The translations under genes and the position numbers were made by a program. 64,000 nt of DNA from Mucilaginibacter sp. GTDB lineage: Bacteria > Bacteroidota > Bacteroidia > Sphingobacteriales > Sphingobacteriaceae. The notes under the pieces were generated by a model that saw nothing but the letters and a program-made list of their open reading frames with translations, did not search any database and was not told the origin of the DNA. The stretch covers positions 1-64,000 of the forward strand of contig NZ_JAQBOF010000019.1 in the NCBI RefSeq assembly GCF_028288185.1, given 5' to 3'. Below, one piece after another: positions 34,981 to 43,749 of the stretch (position 1 is the stretch's first letter; each line of letters begins with the position of its first letter).

Positions 34981-36653
34981 GTAATCAGGATCAATACCTC
35001 AAGCTTTGGCAGCAAAAACGCGATGATTTGCATATAGATATGGATATGCAAAGTGATTGGGCAGAAATGCACCAGTTATTAGAAGTACAAATGCCTGTTA
35101 ATAGTCAGGCGGTTAGTACTCCGTCATTGTTTAATGCATCATTATTACATATTGCTAAGGTTAAATTACTTTACGCACTGGCTGCGTTATTAGCGGCAGG
35201 TATATTAACTTATTTTGTACTTCATCATCGCGCAGCAATAAAAAACAGTAAGCCTGATAGGTCTGAAATAAAAAAAGGAAGCATACCAAATCCTTCAGGT
35301 GGTTCTATTTTATATAATGGGGATGCAGGTAAAGCATCTTCGATCAATACGACAATCAATAAAGCAACTGCGGATATTAATAATGGTGTTGGTAGTGAAG
35401 CCGGGAAAGCCGTAAATAGCAAAGCGGACAAAACAAATAAATCAGCCACAAGCAATACGGCAACTATGTCGGGTAGTACTATAGGAATAACGTCTGGTGC
35501 TGCCAAATCATCAAAATCGGGTAATAATAGTAGTAGTGTTTTACCTGGAATAAATAGTACTACTAGCAAAGCTGCCAAATCCGGCTTAATTAATAAAATC
35601 GCTTTATCATCAATTATCAGGTCAAATCATAATTCGCGCTTGGCTGGTAATGGTTCTAATTTATCAAGATCATCACATCGCAATAATGGCCGGTATAGTA
35701 ACAGTACTGCAAGTTTTAATAACTCCATTTCAAGAGTTAACAGAGATCATGTACTAGGGGGTACAAGTAAAACCAGGTTTAGCGGGTTAAGTACCGGCCA
35801 ACCCGCCACTGGTTTACCTGATTATAGTAAACGACCGGCAAATACTCCTATGCTTCAAGCGTGGCCGCCTCAATTAATTCTTAATTGGGATGCTAACGTT
35901 TTAACCGGTAGTAATGCCAGATCAAATGTAACCAACAAAGCATTTGTTGATCCGGCCAATGCAAGGGCGCTTATAGCTGTAAAAACAAAAGACAGATCCG
36001 CATTGGCATTACCGTTAGATTGGGGGATCTTAGCAGGAATAAACTCGCCGGGCAGCTTTACGCCAGCGAATAAAAACAATACCAACGGCGTACCTTTTGA
36101 TGCATATGCAGGCCTATTTGCAACCTATAACTTAAACAACAAGTGGGCCATTAATTTACAAACAAGGCTACCAACCCCGCACCCGGTAAGCGGCATTTAC
36201 TCGCACACTGAAGAAGGCAAAGCAGATACGGGGAAAACGTTTCAAACAGTCAATTCAAAAATAACCGACTCAAGGAAAATGTATACGGCTGATATCGCTT
36301 TGCACCTGTTGTATAATGTAACCCCTACTATCGGCGTAAAAGCTGGCCCGGTATTGACCCTACCTTTAAAACAGGCAAACGGGGTAAGCAGTGTTTCAAC
36401 ATCCGGTAGCCCTAAAGACTCGGCCGCTTATTATACTAAACTAACCGAAGCCATAAACAGTACTAATATTGAGAAAAAGATCCGTTATGCTATATCCGGT
36501 GGGGTTAGCCTTAGCTATAAACGGTTATTATTGGATGCCACCTACTATCATAGCTTTCAAACGCAAAAAGTAAGTTCTTCTTTAGGCAACTATACATCAA
36601 ACACCAATAGCCTGCAAATAACAATTGGGTTTAGGCTCAATAAAAAACCATAA
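34977..36653 (+). CDS. Inner-membrane-anchored protein with long linker and C-terminal outer-membrane beta-barrel; likely anti-sigma partner
   Basis: 558 residues with an unusual layout. Residues 1-55 are cytoplasmic and charged (LWQQKRDDLHIDMDMQSDWAEMH), the position of an anti-sigma domain. A single membrane helix lies at ~60-80. Residues ~85-300 are low-complexity, rich in Ser, Asn, Lys, Thr and Gly. The final ~230 residues have the alternating pattern of an outer-membrane beta-barrel (WGILAGINSPGSF, FATYNLNNKWAINLQTRLP, LHLLYNVTPTIGVKAGPVL) and end ITIGFRLNKKP. If correct, one chain bridges inner and outer membranes and could pass an envelope signal to the coupled sigma factor. Role is inference; the segments themselves are plain. 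Confidence 0.8.
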   Translation: MSNQDQYLKLWQQKRDDLHIDMDMQSDWAEMHQLLEVQMPVNSQAVSTPSLFNASLLHIAKVKLLYALAALLAAGILTYFVLHHRAAIKNSKPDRSEIKKGSIPNPSGGSILYNGDAGKASSINTTINKATADINNGVGSEAGKAVNSKADKTNKSATSNTATMSGSTIGITSGAAKSSKSGNNSSSVLPGINSTTSKAAKSGLINKIALSSIIRSNHNSRLAGNGSNLSRSSHRNNGRYSNSTASFNNSISRVNRDHVLGGTSKTRFSGLSTGQPATGLPDYSKRPANTPMLQAWPPQLILNWDANVLTGSNARSNVTNKAFVDPANARALIAVKTKDRSALALPLDWGILAGINSPGSFTPANKNNTNGVPFDAYAGLFATYNLNNKWAINLQTRLPTPHPVSGIYSHTEEGKADTGKTFQTVNSKITDSRKMYTADIALHLLYNVTPTIGVKAGPVLTLPLKQANGVSSVSTSGSPKDSAAYYTKLTEAINSTNIEKKIRYAISGGVSLSYKRLLLDATYYHSFQTQKVSSSLGNYTSNTNSLQITIGFRLNKKP

Positions 36654-36675
36654 TACCTAAACCTATCAAAACTAA

Positions 36676-36704
36676 GGAAAGGCGGAATATTATTCCGCCT
36701 TTCC
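36676..36704. terminator. Bidirectional terminator hairpin between convergent genes
   Basis: GGAAAGGCGGAAT and ATTCCGCCTTTCC form a perfect 13-bp stem with a three-base loop between the stops of the barrel protein (plus) and the PfkB kinase (minus). Confidence 0.8.
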
Positions 36705-36728
36705 TGTTATAAAATGTTGTATTACTGA

Positions 36729-37646
36729 CTATGCTATCTCGAACAATGATAATTGCACAAACTCTTGTATGCGTGCGGTTACCTCTGCTTCGGTAAGATT
36801 TTTAATTTTTTCTGTACCAAATTTCTCTACACAGAACGATGCTAATGCCGAACCGAAGATGATAGCATTTTTCATGTTATGGAAGTTTATGGTACCAACT
36901 TTGGCCATATAACCAATAAAGCCACCCGCAAAGGTATCGCCGGCACCGGTTGGGTCAAACACTTCGGCTAGTGGCAATGCAGGTGCCGAGAATATTTTAT
37001 CCTCATGGAACAGCAACGCGCCATGTTCGCCTTTTTTAATGATCAGATATTTAGGGCCCATGGTTAATATCTTACGGGCTGCCTTCACTAAAGAGTATTC
37101 GCCTGATAATTGACGGGCCTCGGCATCATTAATAGTTAATACGTCTATCAGCTTGATGGTTTCCAGCAGATCGTCCATGGCAATGTCCATCCAAAAGTTC
37201 ATGGTATCCATCACAATTAATTTAGGGCGATTTTTAAGGCGTTTAATAACCGTTTGCTGTACCTGTGGGGTTAAGTTACCTAGCATCAGATATTCGCAGT
37301 CCTGATAGCTTTCCGGGATGATGGGGTCAAAATCAGCCAATACATTTAACTCTGTTATTAATGTATCACGGCTGTTCATATCGTTATGGTACTTACCACT
37401 CCAAAAAAACGATTTCCCACCTTTTTTAATTTGTAAACCTTCGGTATCTATACCATGCCTGTTAAAGTCTTTTATCTCGCTTTCGGGGAAATCATCACCA
37501 ACAACGGCAACAATTTTTATTTTATCATAAAAGTATGATGCAGCCAAACCTGCATAGGTTGCAGCACCGCCAACAATTTTATCTGTCTTACCAAAGGGTG
37601 TCTCAATTGCGTCAAACGCCACAGTACCAATAACTAATAAACTCAT
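36729..37646 (-). CDS. PfkB-family carbohydrate (ribokinase-type) kinase
   Basis: Cytosolic sugar kinase of 305 residues that phosphorylates a sugar or nucleoside with ATP. The N-terminal GTVAFDAIETPFG and GGAATYAG blocks and the C-terminal PfkB signature DPTGAGDTFAGGF (~245-257, catalytic Asp in GAGD) are present. The substrate lid region contains KKGGKSFFWSGKYHNDMN. Monocistronic with a shared terminator. In Bacteroidota this branch is usually annotated only as sugar kinase; substrate is not predictable. Confidence 0.9.
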   Translation of the reverse strand: MSLLVIGTVAFDAIETPFGKTDKIVGGAATYAGLAASYFYDKIKIVAVVGDDFPESEIKDFNRHGIDTEGLQIKKGGKSFFWSGKYHNDMNSRDTLITELNVLADFDPIIPESYQDCEYLMLGNLTPQVQQTVIKRLKNRPKLIVMDTMNFWMDIAMDDLLETIKLIDVLTINDAEARQLSGEYSLVKAARKILTMGPKYLIIKKGEHGALLFHEDKIFSAPALPLAEVFDPTGAGDTFAGGFIGYMAKVGTINFHNMKNAIIFGSALASFCVEKFGTEKIKNLTEAEVTARIQEFVQLSLFEIA

Positions 37647-37677
37647 TTAAATATTTTTTTAATTTTTTTTGACAAAT

Positions 37678-37709
37678 ATTGTGAAATTAACGCAGAAATC
37701 ATACTTTTG
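37678..37709 (+). promoter_or_regulatory. Promoter of tRNA-Asn
   Basis: Bacteroidota-type promoter: ATTG at 37678-37681 as -33 element, 20-bp spacer, TACTTTTG (exact TAnnTTTG) at 37702-37709. Predicted start about 37715, some 18 bases before the tRNA. Confidence 0.65.
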
Positions 37710-37732
37710 CACACTCCAAACCGGAAAATGAT

Positions 37733-37806
37733 TCCTGAGTAGCTCAGCTGGTTAGAGCATCTGACTGTTAATCAGAGGGTCGCTGGTTCGAGCCCAGCCT
37801 CAGGAG
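37733..37806 (+). tRNA. tRNA-Asn (anticodon GTT)
   Basis: A complete cloverleaf can be drawn: acceptor TCCTGAG (37733-37739) pairs with CTCAGGA (37799-37805), D-loop AGCTCAGCTGGTTAGAGC, anticodon loop CTGTTAA giving GTT, and T-arm GCTGGTTCGAGCCCAGC. Discriminator is G. The CCA end is only partly encoded (CC followed by T). A promoter and a terminator flank it, so it is transcribed alone. Confidence 0.96.
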
Positions 37807-37824
37807 CCTAAAAATCAATGATTT

Positions 37825-37853
37825 AACCCAACTCTGGCGAGTTGGGTTTTTTT
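37825..37853 (+). terminator. Rho-independent terminator of tRNA-Asn
   Basis: AACCCAACTC (37825-37834), loop TGGC, GAGTTGGGTT, then T-run to 37853. The gap from here to 38124 holds no intact gene. Confidence 0.88.
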
Positions 37854-38124
37854 GTTTGCACAAAAATCACGTTCAAAAGATCTATTCTGTGGATATTACG
37901 GCATGCTTGACCAGGCTATTCCGTGCGCTATAGCGCATCAAGTTGTGTTGATAAGAAGGGAAGTAGCAATTAATACTCAAGAAATTGATGTGGTCAAAGT
38001 GTTCTAGAAATGCCTGTCTGTAGTTTTCAGTCAGAATGAGGTGGTCAATGGCTCCGGAATGTCCACCAGTATAAAAGGATTAATCAATGTTAGCTGGCTT
38101 CTACTATAAATAACCTATTATAGA

Positions 38125-40731
38125 TTATAGATGTAAAGATTGCTCCAAAATACTGTTAAAATCTTGCTGAAAATCTTTTCCATAAATTGCCTTGTATTCC
38201 CTGCAAAAATTTTCAAACGCTTCTTTAGCCAGGGAATGCTTGCCCAAGTAAGCCAGCGCTTTACACTTAATGATCATAGCTTCTTCGTTAACCGGATCAA
38301 AATAGAAAATATATCCTGCAATTCTAATCAAAAACTCCGGGTCCTCAGAAACAAGAGTCGATTTAGCAAAGTGAAGATAAGTATCGATCAATTCATTAGA
38401 AATTTCTGATTTAAATGTATCAAGCCATTCATAATCTAGTTTTTTCAGAAAGCTTCCTCTTTTAATGATCTCTGCAAGTTCTTTGATCTTTTGTTTGTCA
38501 AGCTTGCTCCTGTCCTGGATAATATTAAAATAATCATAGTAATCAATCCGTATCCTTTCATGATCAATGTTAACCCTCCAGTTACCTGTTTCTTTTGAAA
38601 GCTGACAATATTGCATCCTATCTAGTATAGTTTTTAGTTTAGCAATATTTACCGAACGGTTATTCCTGGCGCTTTCTGATGATTTGTCGAACCATAGTAA
38701 CTCTGTTAATTCAACAGAGCTAATACCGCGCTTCCACCTAATGGTGTAAAGTAATATCGCCAGGAAAAGCTCTTTAATAAGAGGTGTAAAATATCTGGTA
38801 ATATCCACATTATCTGAATCAAAAACTTCAAGGTCACCAAAAAGATAGATCATGCCGGTTATCTTACTCTTATCGGGTAAGGTTTCGTCAACTATTGTTT
38901 CTAACGGCAACGATGCATCTTCCAAATTTAATGACTTAGGCTGTTGAGCGGGTTTATTTATTTGTGTCAGATTGGATTCTGTTATTGGAAAAGCACGACT
39001 CGATTTAGCTTTCCTAGCCCTAATAATCCTGATAATAACGAATAAGATAATAACTGTAAAAGGAAGAATGGCCCATAGATGCCAGGTTCTCCACATGCTT
39101 GCCGCCTGGTTATATGCAGTAATTTCTACAGGTAACGGTGGCGAGTTAAGAGAATAAATGGCAACCTCTGATGATAGCTCATCACTTTTACTCGACAATG
39201 TTACTGCAACGAATTTTTTTGTACTAGTGCTGTAAAAAAGATCTGAAAAGGAATTGTTATCACGAAAAGTGAACGGAATTTTGTTGCCCAATTCTTTTAT
39301 CTCTGGTTTTGTAAGAGATCCTCTTACAAGTTGCAAATGTGAATTGTATTTATGTTTCGGAAAAATTAATCCATAGAAAGAATTTGATGATTCGTCAATA
39401 ATAAGTGAGTTTGAAAAAACAAAATCTTCCGAAGTGTCTCTAAGTTGATATATCTTCTTGAATGAGTTGTTTTTTATATTAAAATAAAAGAGGTCATAAA
39501 AATTCTTTGGATTAACAGTCTGTTCGCCAGACATGCTTCCGTACCCTCCAATAATGTAAGCGCCTCCTTTTGCGGGCCCAAGGCCTGAAAGATAACGTGG
39601 TGCAAAATAATCGCCGGTAGGCTTTAATAATTGCACTGTCCCAGTTGTCATATCAAACCGGCGAACGATGTTTTTATATTTAAAGTGCCCATATCCATTA
39701 AAGATATAAAAGGATTTTTCATCAGGCGCCCATAGTTTATTAAAATGCCAAAAGTTAACATCGCTTATAGCAGCGGGCTTAGGCTTTTTGTCCCACAAAC
39801 GTTTTGTCCAATCATATGTGGAAATAATTTCCTGCTCAATGTGCAGATTATATAATTGATTGCTTTCTTTGGCATAATAAGATTGATTGCCTTTTAAAAG
39901 AACAGAAGGGCCTGATGCGTAGGCGTTAACGGTTAATAATTTGCTATTGATAGAAAAAGTATAAAGCGAATCTTTTGCAATTATATATATAAGATCGTGC
40001 TCGGGGTCAAATGCGGCGCTTACCCGGCCTTTTGCATCAAATTTACGAAGTCGCGACCATTCAGAATAGGCAAGTTTTATCCAGTTTGGGTTACTAACTG
40101 TAGCATTTTTCCCCTCTTCAATTTCCTGGGCCTTATTACCAATTTTATCATTAAGTGGCCAATAATACCTCAATTTTTCATTCTCAGTTATTCGGATATC
40201 ACGAATTTTCATCGAAGGAACATCCGTAGTTTTAAAGTCTTTATAGCTATTTACACCGAATGATATTCTTAGGGATGTTGGAGAAAGATTAGCCTTTTGT
40301 TGAAAGTGTTTATTGCCAATAGTAACTGCCAGGATTTTTGATTCCTCATTATAACTTAAAATAACCTTGGTCCATTGTTTAAATGGCATCGATTTTTGGA
40401 TGGAATCAGGAAAATCAAATGGCCGTCCATCAGCAACAATCATCATTTGTATCAAATTGGTATCATAAATAATATCTATGTTGTTGTTTTTATTATCAAT
40501 CAACCTTAATATATAGCCAAAATATTCTTTTTGACCCGGAAGAAACGCAAACTCGAATGATAAAGTGAAATTCTTTGCCAAGCAAAGTGGTGATCCTGCT
40601 CCCAGATCAAGGCCGGTACGAGAATCTTGGACAACTTCATTCCCCGCAAATTGCAGTCCATAAGATTGTGCGTGACAATACGTGCTAACAAACAAAAATA
40701 CAATCAAAAAAAGTTTACTTATTTTATTCAT
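38125..40731 (-). CDS. Membrane-spanning SARP/BTAD-type transcriptional regulator with periplasmic LamG/Kelch-like sensor
   Basis: An 868-residue one-component regulator. Signal peptide or first helix at ~1-21 (ending CHAQ). Residues ~25-200 look like a concanavalin/LamG-type jelly roll (LSFEFAFLPGQ, RYYWPLNDKIG). Residues ~220-545 resemble a Kelch beta-propeller (GGAYIIGGYGS, FYLFYF-type strands). A single membrane helix at ~552-572 (LWAILPFTVIILFVII) is followed by basic residues. The cytoplasmic part has a winged helix (~620-725; KELFLAILLYTIRWKRGISSVELTELLW, NRSVNIAKLKTILD) and a helical TPR-like BTAD region to the end (AKSTLVSEDPEFLIRIAGYIFYFDPVNEEAM). It is divergent from the FAS1/SusCD locus, its likely target. 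Signal is unknown. Confidence 0.82.
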   Translation of the reverse strand: MNKISKLFLIVFLFVSTYCHAQSYGLQFAGNEVVQDSRTGLDLGAGSPLCLAKNFTLSFEFAFLPGQKEYFGYILRLIDNKNNNIDIIYDTNLIQMMIVADGRPFDFPDSIQKSMPFKQWTKVILSYNEESKILAVTIGNKHFQQKANLSPTSLRISFGVNSYKDFKTTDVPSMKIRDIRITENEKLRYYWPLNDKIGNKAQEIEEGKNATVSNPNWIKLAYSEWSRLRKFDAKGRVSAAFDPEHDLIYIIAKDSLYTFSINSKLLTVNAYASGPSVLLKGNQSYYAKESNQLYNLHIEQEIISTYDWTKRLWDKKPKPAAISDVNFWHFNKLWAPDEKSFYIFNGYGHFKYKNIVRRFDMTTGTVQLLKPTGDYFAPRYLSGLGPAKGGAYIIGGYGSMSGEQTVNPKNFYDLFYFNIKNNSFKKIYQLRDTSEDFVFSNSLIIDESSNSFYGLIFPKHKYNSHLQLVRGSLTKPEIKELGNKIPFTFRDNNSFSDLFYSTSTKKFVAVTLSSKSDELSSEVAIYSLNSPPLPVEITAYNQAASMWRTWHLWAILPFTVIILFVIIRIIRARKAKSSRAFPITESNLTQINKPAQQPKSLNLEDASLPLETIVDETLPDKSKITGMIYLFGDLEVFDSDNVDITRYFTPLIKELFLAILLYTIRWKRGISSVELTELLWFDKSSESARNNRSVNIAKLKTILDRMQYCQLSKETGNWRVNIDHERIRIDYYDYFNIIQDRSKLDKQKIKELAEIIKRGSFLKKLDYEWLDTFKSEISNELIDTYLHFAKSTLVSEDPEFLIRIAGYIFYFDPVNEEAMIIKCKALAYLGKHSLAKEAFENFCREYKAIYGKDFQQDFNSILEQSLHL

Positions 40732-41498
40732 TTTTCACGATTGTCCGATCGTTATAGGTTTACAATTGGCAGACCTATCAAAAATAAACTAAAATAAGAT
40801 AATTACCTATTGTGATAGTCAAAAATTATGATGGAATTCTATAAAACCAGGCCATAAGGATATGTTTTAAGGAATATAATTGCTGTGTGATTACAGATTG
40901 GGATTTAAAAAACAACCATTTCAAAACTTATAATCTTTAGGTATTAAAACTATTAAAAACAGTTGCTTGACCAATGCTTTTTTTTAAAAAAATATTTTTA
41001 AAAAAAAGCCAATATAAATCTGCTATTAATTTGACATTAAGGAATAAAAAATAAAATTTATCAATCTTTTTATAAAAAACCACTAAATAACCCATGTATT
41101 AAGTAATTATTAAGCGGTTTGTTAATTCTTATTAAGCGTTTATTATCAGCTCTATTAATATCTATAAAATACATTTGTTTACAAAGCAGATGGGAAAACG
41201 CTTTTTAATAACACCAATTATTATACAACCTAAAACAACCAAACATGAAGAAATTTTTATAAAACCAATTTTACTTAATAACCCCAATTTAATCCTGAAT
41301 TAAGAACATCCTTCGATTGATCTTAAAGATTGTTTGTACAATCAAAAATAGAAATCAACAATTGATTGATGTTAATGGGCTTATTAACAGTATTATTTAA
41401 TAGTTATTTATCGGCTTATATACCTGCAAAGGGTCTGTATAAGCGTGTACTTATCTATGCACTATAAACTGAACCAGATAAACCATTTATTTTATAAT
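40732..41498. promoter_or_regulatory. Long AT-rich divergent intergenic region with candidate promoter
   Basis: Some 770 bases between the regulator and the FAS1/SusCD locus. It holds T/A runs that are nearly palindromic (40980-41008), an exact -7 box TACATTTG at 41170-41177 on the plus strand, and a mini open frame ATG-AAG-AAA-TTT-TTA-TAA at 41245-41262. The predicted leader before the first FAS1 gene would be ~310 bases. No other gene seen. Confidence 0.45.
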
Positions 41499-43736
41499 AT
41501 GAGAATATCATTACTACTATTATTGCTGTTCACTATATTCGTTGGTAGTGGCTGTAAAAAAAACTACTCGCAAATATATAATGCGCCACAAGGACAGGCT
41601 GCAACAATTTACCCACAACTATTACTGGATTCAACATTATCCGTATTTGTTGCGGCTGTTAACAGGGTTCCCGGTCTTAAAGATGAGCTAAGTTCATCAG
41701 GGCTTTTCACCGTTATGGCCCCCAACAACGCAGCTTTTGCAAAATATTTTGCAAGCAGCACGCAGTACAAAAAACTAGACGATATCCCGATACCGGTACT
41801 TACACAAATGATCAAGTATCATATTTTGAAATGGATGCTGTTCCAGGGAAATTTTATTTCGCCGAGTGCCGACCCGACCTTGAACTTGGATATATACAAA
41901 TATGAAACACGGGCTGTTGCTTCATATTTTGATCCTACGCTAAAAAAAGGAGTGTTCTATCCAAGCAAAATGATCCAGGTATATACCCCACGTTTTTTTT
42001 CTTATTACAATGTCACTTCGCAGGATTATACAGATGTATTTGGACCGACATCAGTAGTTAACACGCAAACACAGATGAATGTAATGGGTGCTACAGTGAT
42101 AAAAAAAGATATTGCATCCGGAAATGGTGCTTTACATATTATTGACCGTGTTTTAGAGCCCGTATATAATATTGCACAAGAGTTGGAAAACAATACTGAA
42201 TATGTTGATTATAACAGACTATTAAAAAGGCGTTTTTTAACCTATTCTTATAATGCCGCAGGAACTAAGGCACAGGGAAACAACGGTGATGTTAATGGTG
42301 ATGGTGTAGTTGATTCATTATTTACAAGAAGTTACCTTACAGAACCAAATTTGGATAATGAAAATCCAATTTTGGCAACAAAATCTCAATCATTTACCAT
42401 ATTCGTACCATCTTCAACATCTTTTAAAGATTACTTAAACACAAAGCTGCTTGCAAATTTCTACAATATTGAAGATTCTATTCCAACCCATACCCTACTT
42501 TTACTTTATAAGAGCCACCTGGTGTCTACTATGGACTGGCCTTCAAAAGTTACCAGTGGATTAACATCCAATTATACAGGCGATAAGGTATCACTATCAA
42601 GAAGCGATATCAAATCGATAAAAATGACCAGTAATGGCCTTATGTATACCACTAATAAGGTAATTGAGCCTTTATCATTCGCAGCAATACCCGGGCCGGC
42701 CTTCTTTAGTCCAACATACTGGTATTTTGCTGAAGCATTGATAAGAACCAATTTACTTAGTTTATTAAGTTCTAAAGACGGTCAATTTACCGCATTCGTC
42801 CCCACAAATGCTGCATTTCTGGCAAGGGGAATATATTGGACAGATCACCCGGTGTCAGGCCCGGCAGGCTTTTACAGAAAAGTTAATACAGTTGAAACAG
42901 CAGTATCAATAGCCGAACTAACTAACCTTGTTGGTAATCATATTATAATGAATAATCAGATAAGTACTTCTTCAATGCAGGGTACAACTGATAAATTCTA
43001 TCCAACTCAAAACGGCACTTTCGTATCAACAGCTAACAGTAGAGTTACTGGCCCGGAAAGAGATACTGTAATAACAGTAACCAATCCGGATATCCTAAAA
43101 TCTAATGGTTATTTCCAGGGGATAAATAAGCTGATATGGTACCCGGATAATCTTTATAATATAGTGAATGCGGCAAGTACAAGTTTAACGGCTATCCCAC
43201 AGATAAACCCACAGTATGCAAAGTTTAAAGAGTTAATGTCATTTGCCGGTATAAACACCGCCGATTTTATAAACTCAACTATAGTTATTAGTGGTGTTAC
43301 CGGCACATCAGCAATAACCTCGGCAATAACAAACCGAAAGTTTACGCTATTTGTTCCTTCTAATGAAGCCATTATAGCGGCACAAGTGGCAGGTAAACTT
43401 CCCAAAACCGGGACGGTAACGCCAAATACAGTGGCTACTGATGCATTACGGATGCAGGTGATCTCTTATCTAAGCTATTTCTTTGTTCCGGATAAACAGG
43501 CATTTACCGATGGCGCAATAACCGGTACATTCCCAACAAGGAAAATACAGACCGCGAGCCCTCTTGTATATGCACCGCTTACTATTTCTTATGTAAATGG
43601 TACACTGCGCCTTACAAGTAAGGCTGGAGAAATTGCTACAGTTGACAAAGCTCAGCCGGCAAAATACCCTCAGAATAAATTCGCAAAAGATGGAGTTATC
43701 CAGGTGATCGATAATGCCTTTACCTCACAATATTAA
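41499..43736 (+). CDS. Multi-FAS1-domain (fasciclin) surface lipoprotein
   Basis: 745 residues from ATG 41499 (in-frame ATG 41445 adds 18 residues before the signal). Lipoprotein signal ends GSGC followed by KK. About four FAS1 domains can be traced by their FTVMAPNNAAF / FTIFVPSSTSF / FTAFVPTNAAF / FTLFVPSNEAI H1 motifs at about residues 75, 300, 430 and 610 and closing IIDRVLEP-type motifs. FAS1 domains mediate adhesion or ligand binding in other systems. An Asp-rich loop DVNGDGVVD (~262-271) resembles a calcium-binding dockerin/EF-type loop. It is the first gene of the locus, 13 bp before SusC, and probably a surface binding partner of that transporter. The ligand is unknown. Confidence 0.85.
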   Translation: MRISLLLLLLFTIFVGSGCKKNYSQIYNAPQGQAATIYPQLLLDSTLSVFVAAVNRVPGLKDELSSSGLFTVMAPNNAAFAKYFASSTQYKKLDDIPIPVLTQMIKYHILKWMLFQGNFISPSADPTLNLDIYKYETRAVASYFDPTLKKGVFYPSKMIQVYTPRFFSYYNVTSQDYTDVFGPTSVVNTQTQMNVMGATVIKKDIASGNGALHIIDRVLEPVYNIAQELENNTEYVDYNRLLKRRFLTYSYNAAGTKAQGNNGDVNGDGVVDSLFTRSYLTEPNLDNENPILATKSQSFTIFVPSSTSFKDYLNTKLLANFYNIEDSIPTHTLLLLYKSHLVSTMDWPSKVTSGLTSNYTGDKVSLSRSDIKSIKMTSNGLMYTTNKVIEPLSFAAIPGPAFFSPTYWYFAEALIRTNLLSLLSSKDGQFTAFVPTNAAFLARGIYWTDHPVSGPAGFYRKVNTVETAVSIAELTNLVGNHIIMNNQISTSSMQGTTDKFYPTQNGTFVSTANSRVTGPERDTVITVTNPDILKSNGYFQGINKLIWYPDNLYNIVNAASTSLTAIPQINPQYAKFKELMSFAGINTADFINSTIVISGVTGTSAITSAITNRKFTLFVPSNEAIIAAQVAGKLPKTGTVTPNTVATDALRMQVISYLSYFFVPDKQAFTDGAITGTFPTRKIQTASPLVYAPLTISYVNGTLRLTSKAGEIATVDKAQPAKYPQNKFAKDGVIQVIDNAFTSQY

Positions 43737-43749
43737 ACCTAGGCTCGAG

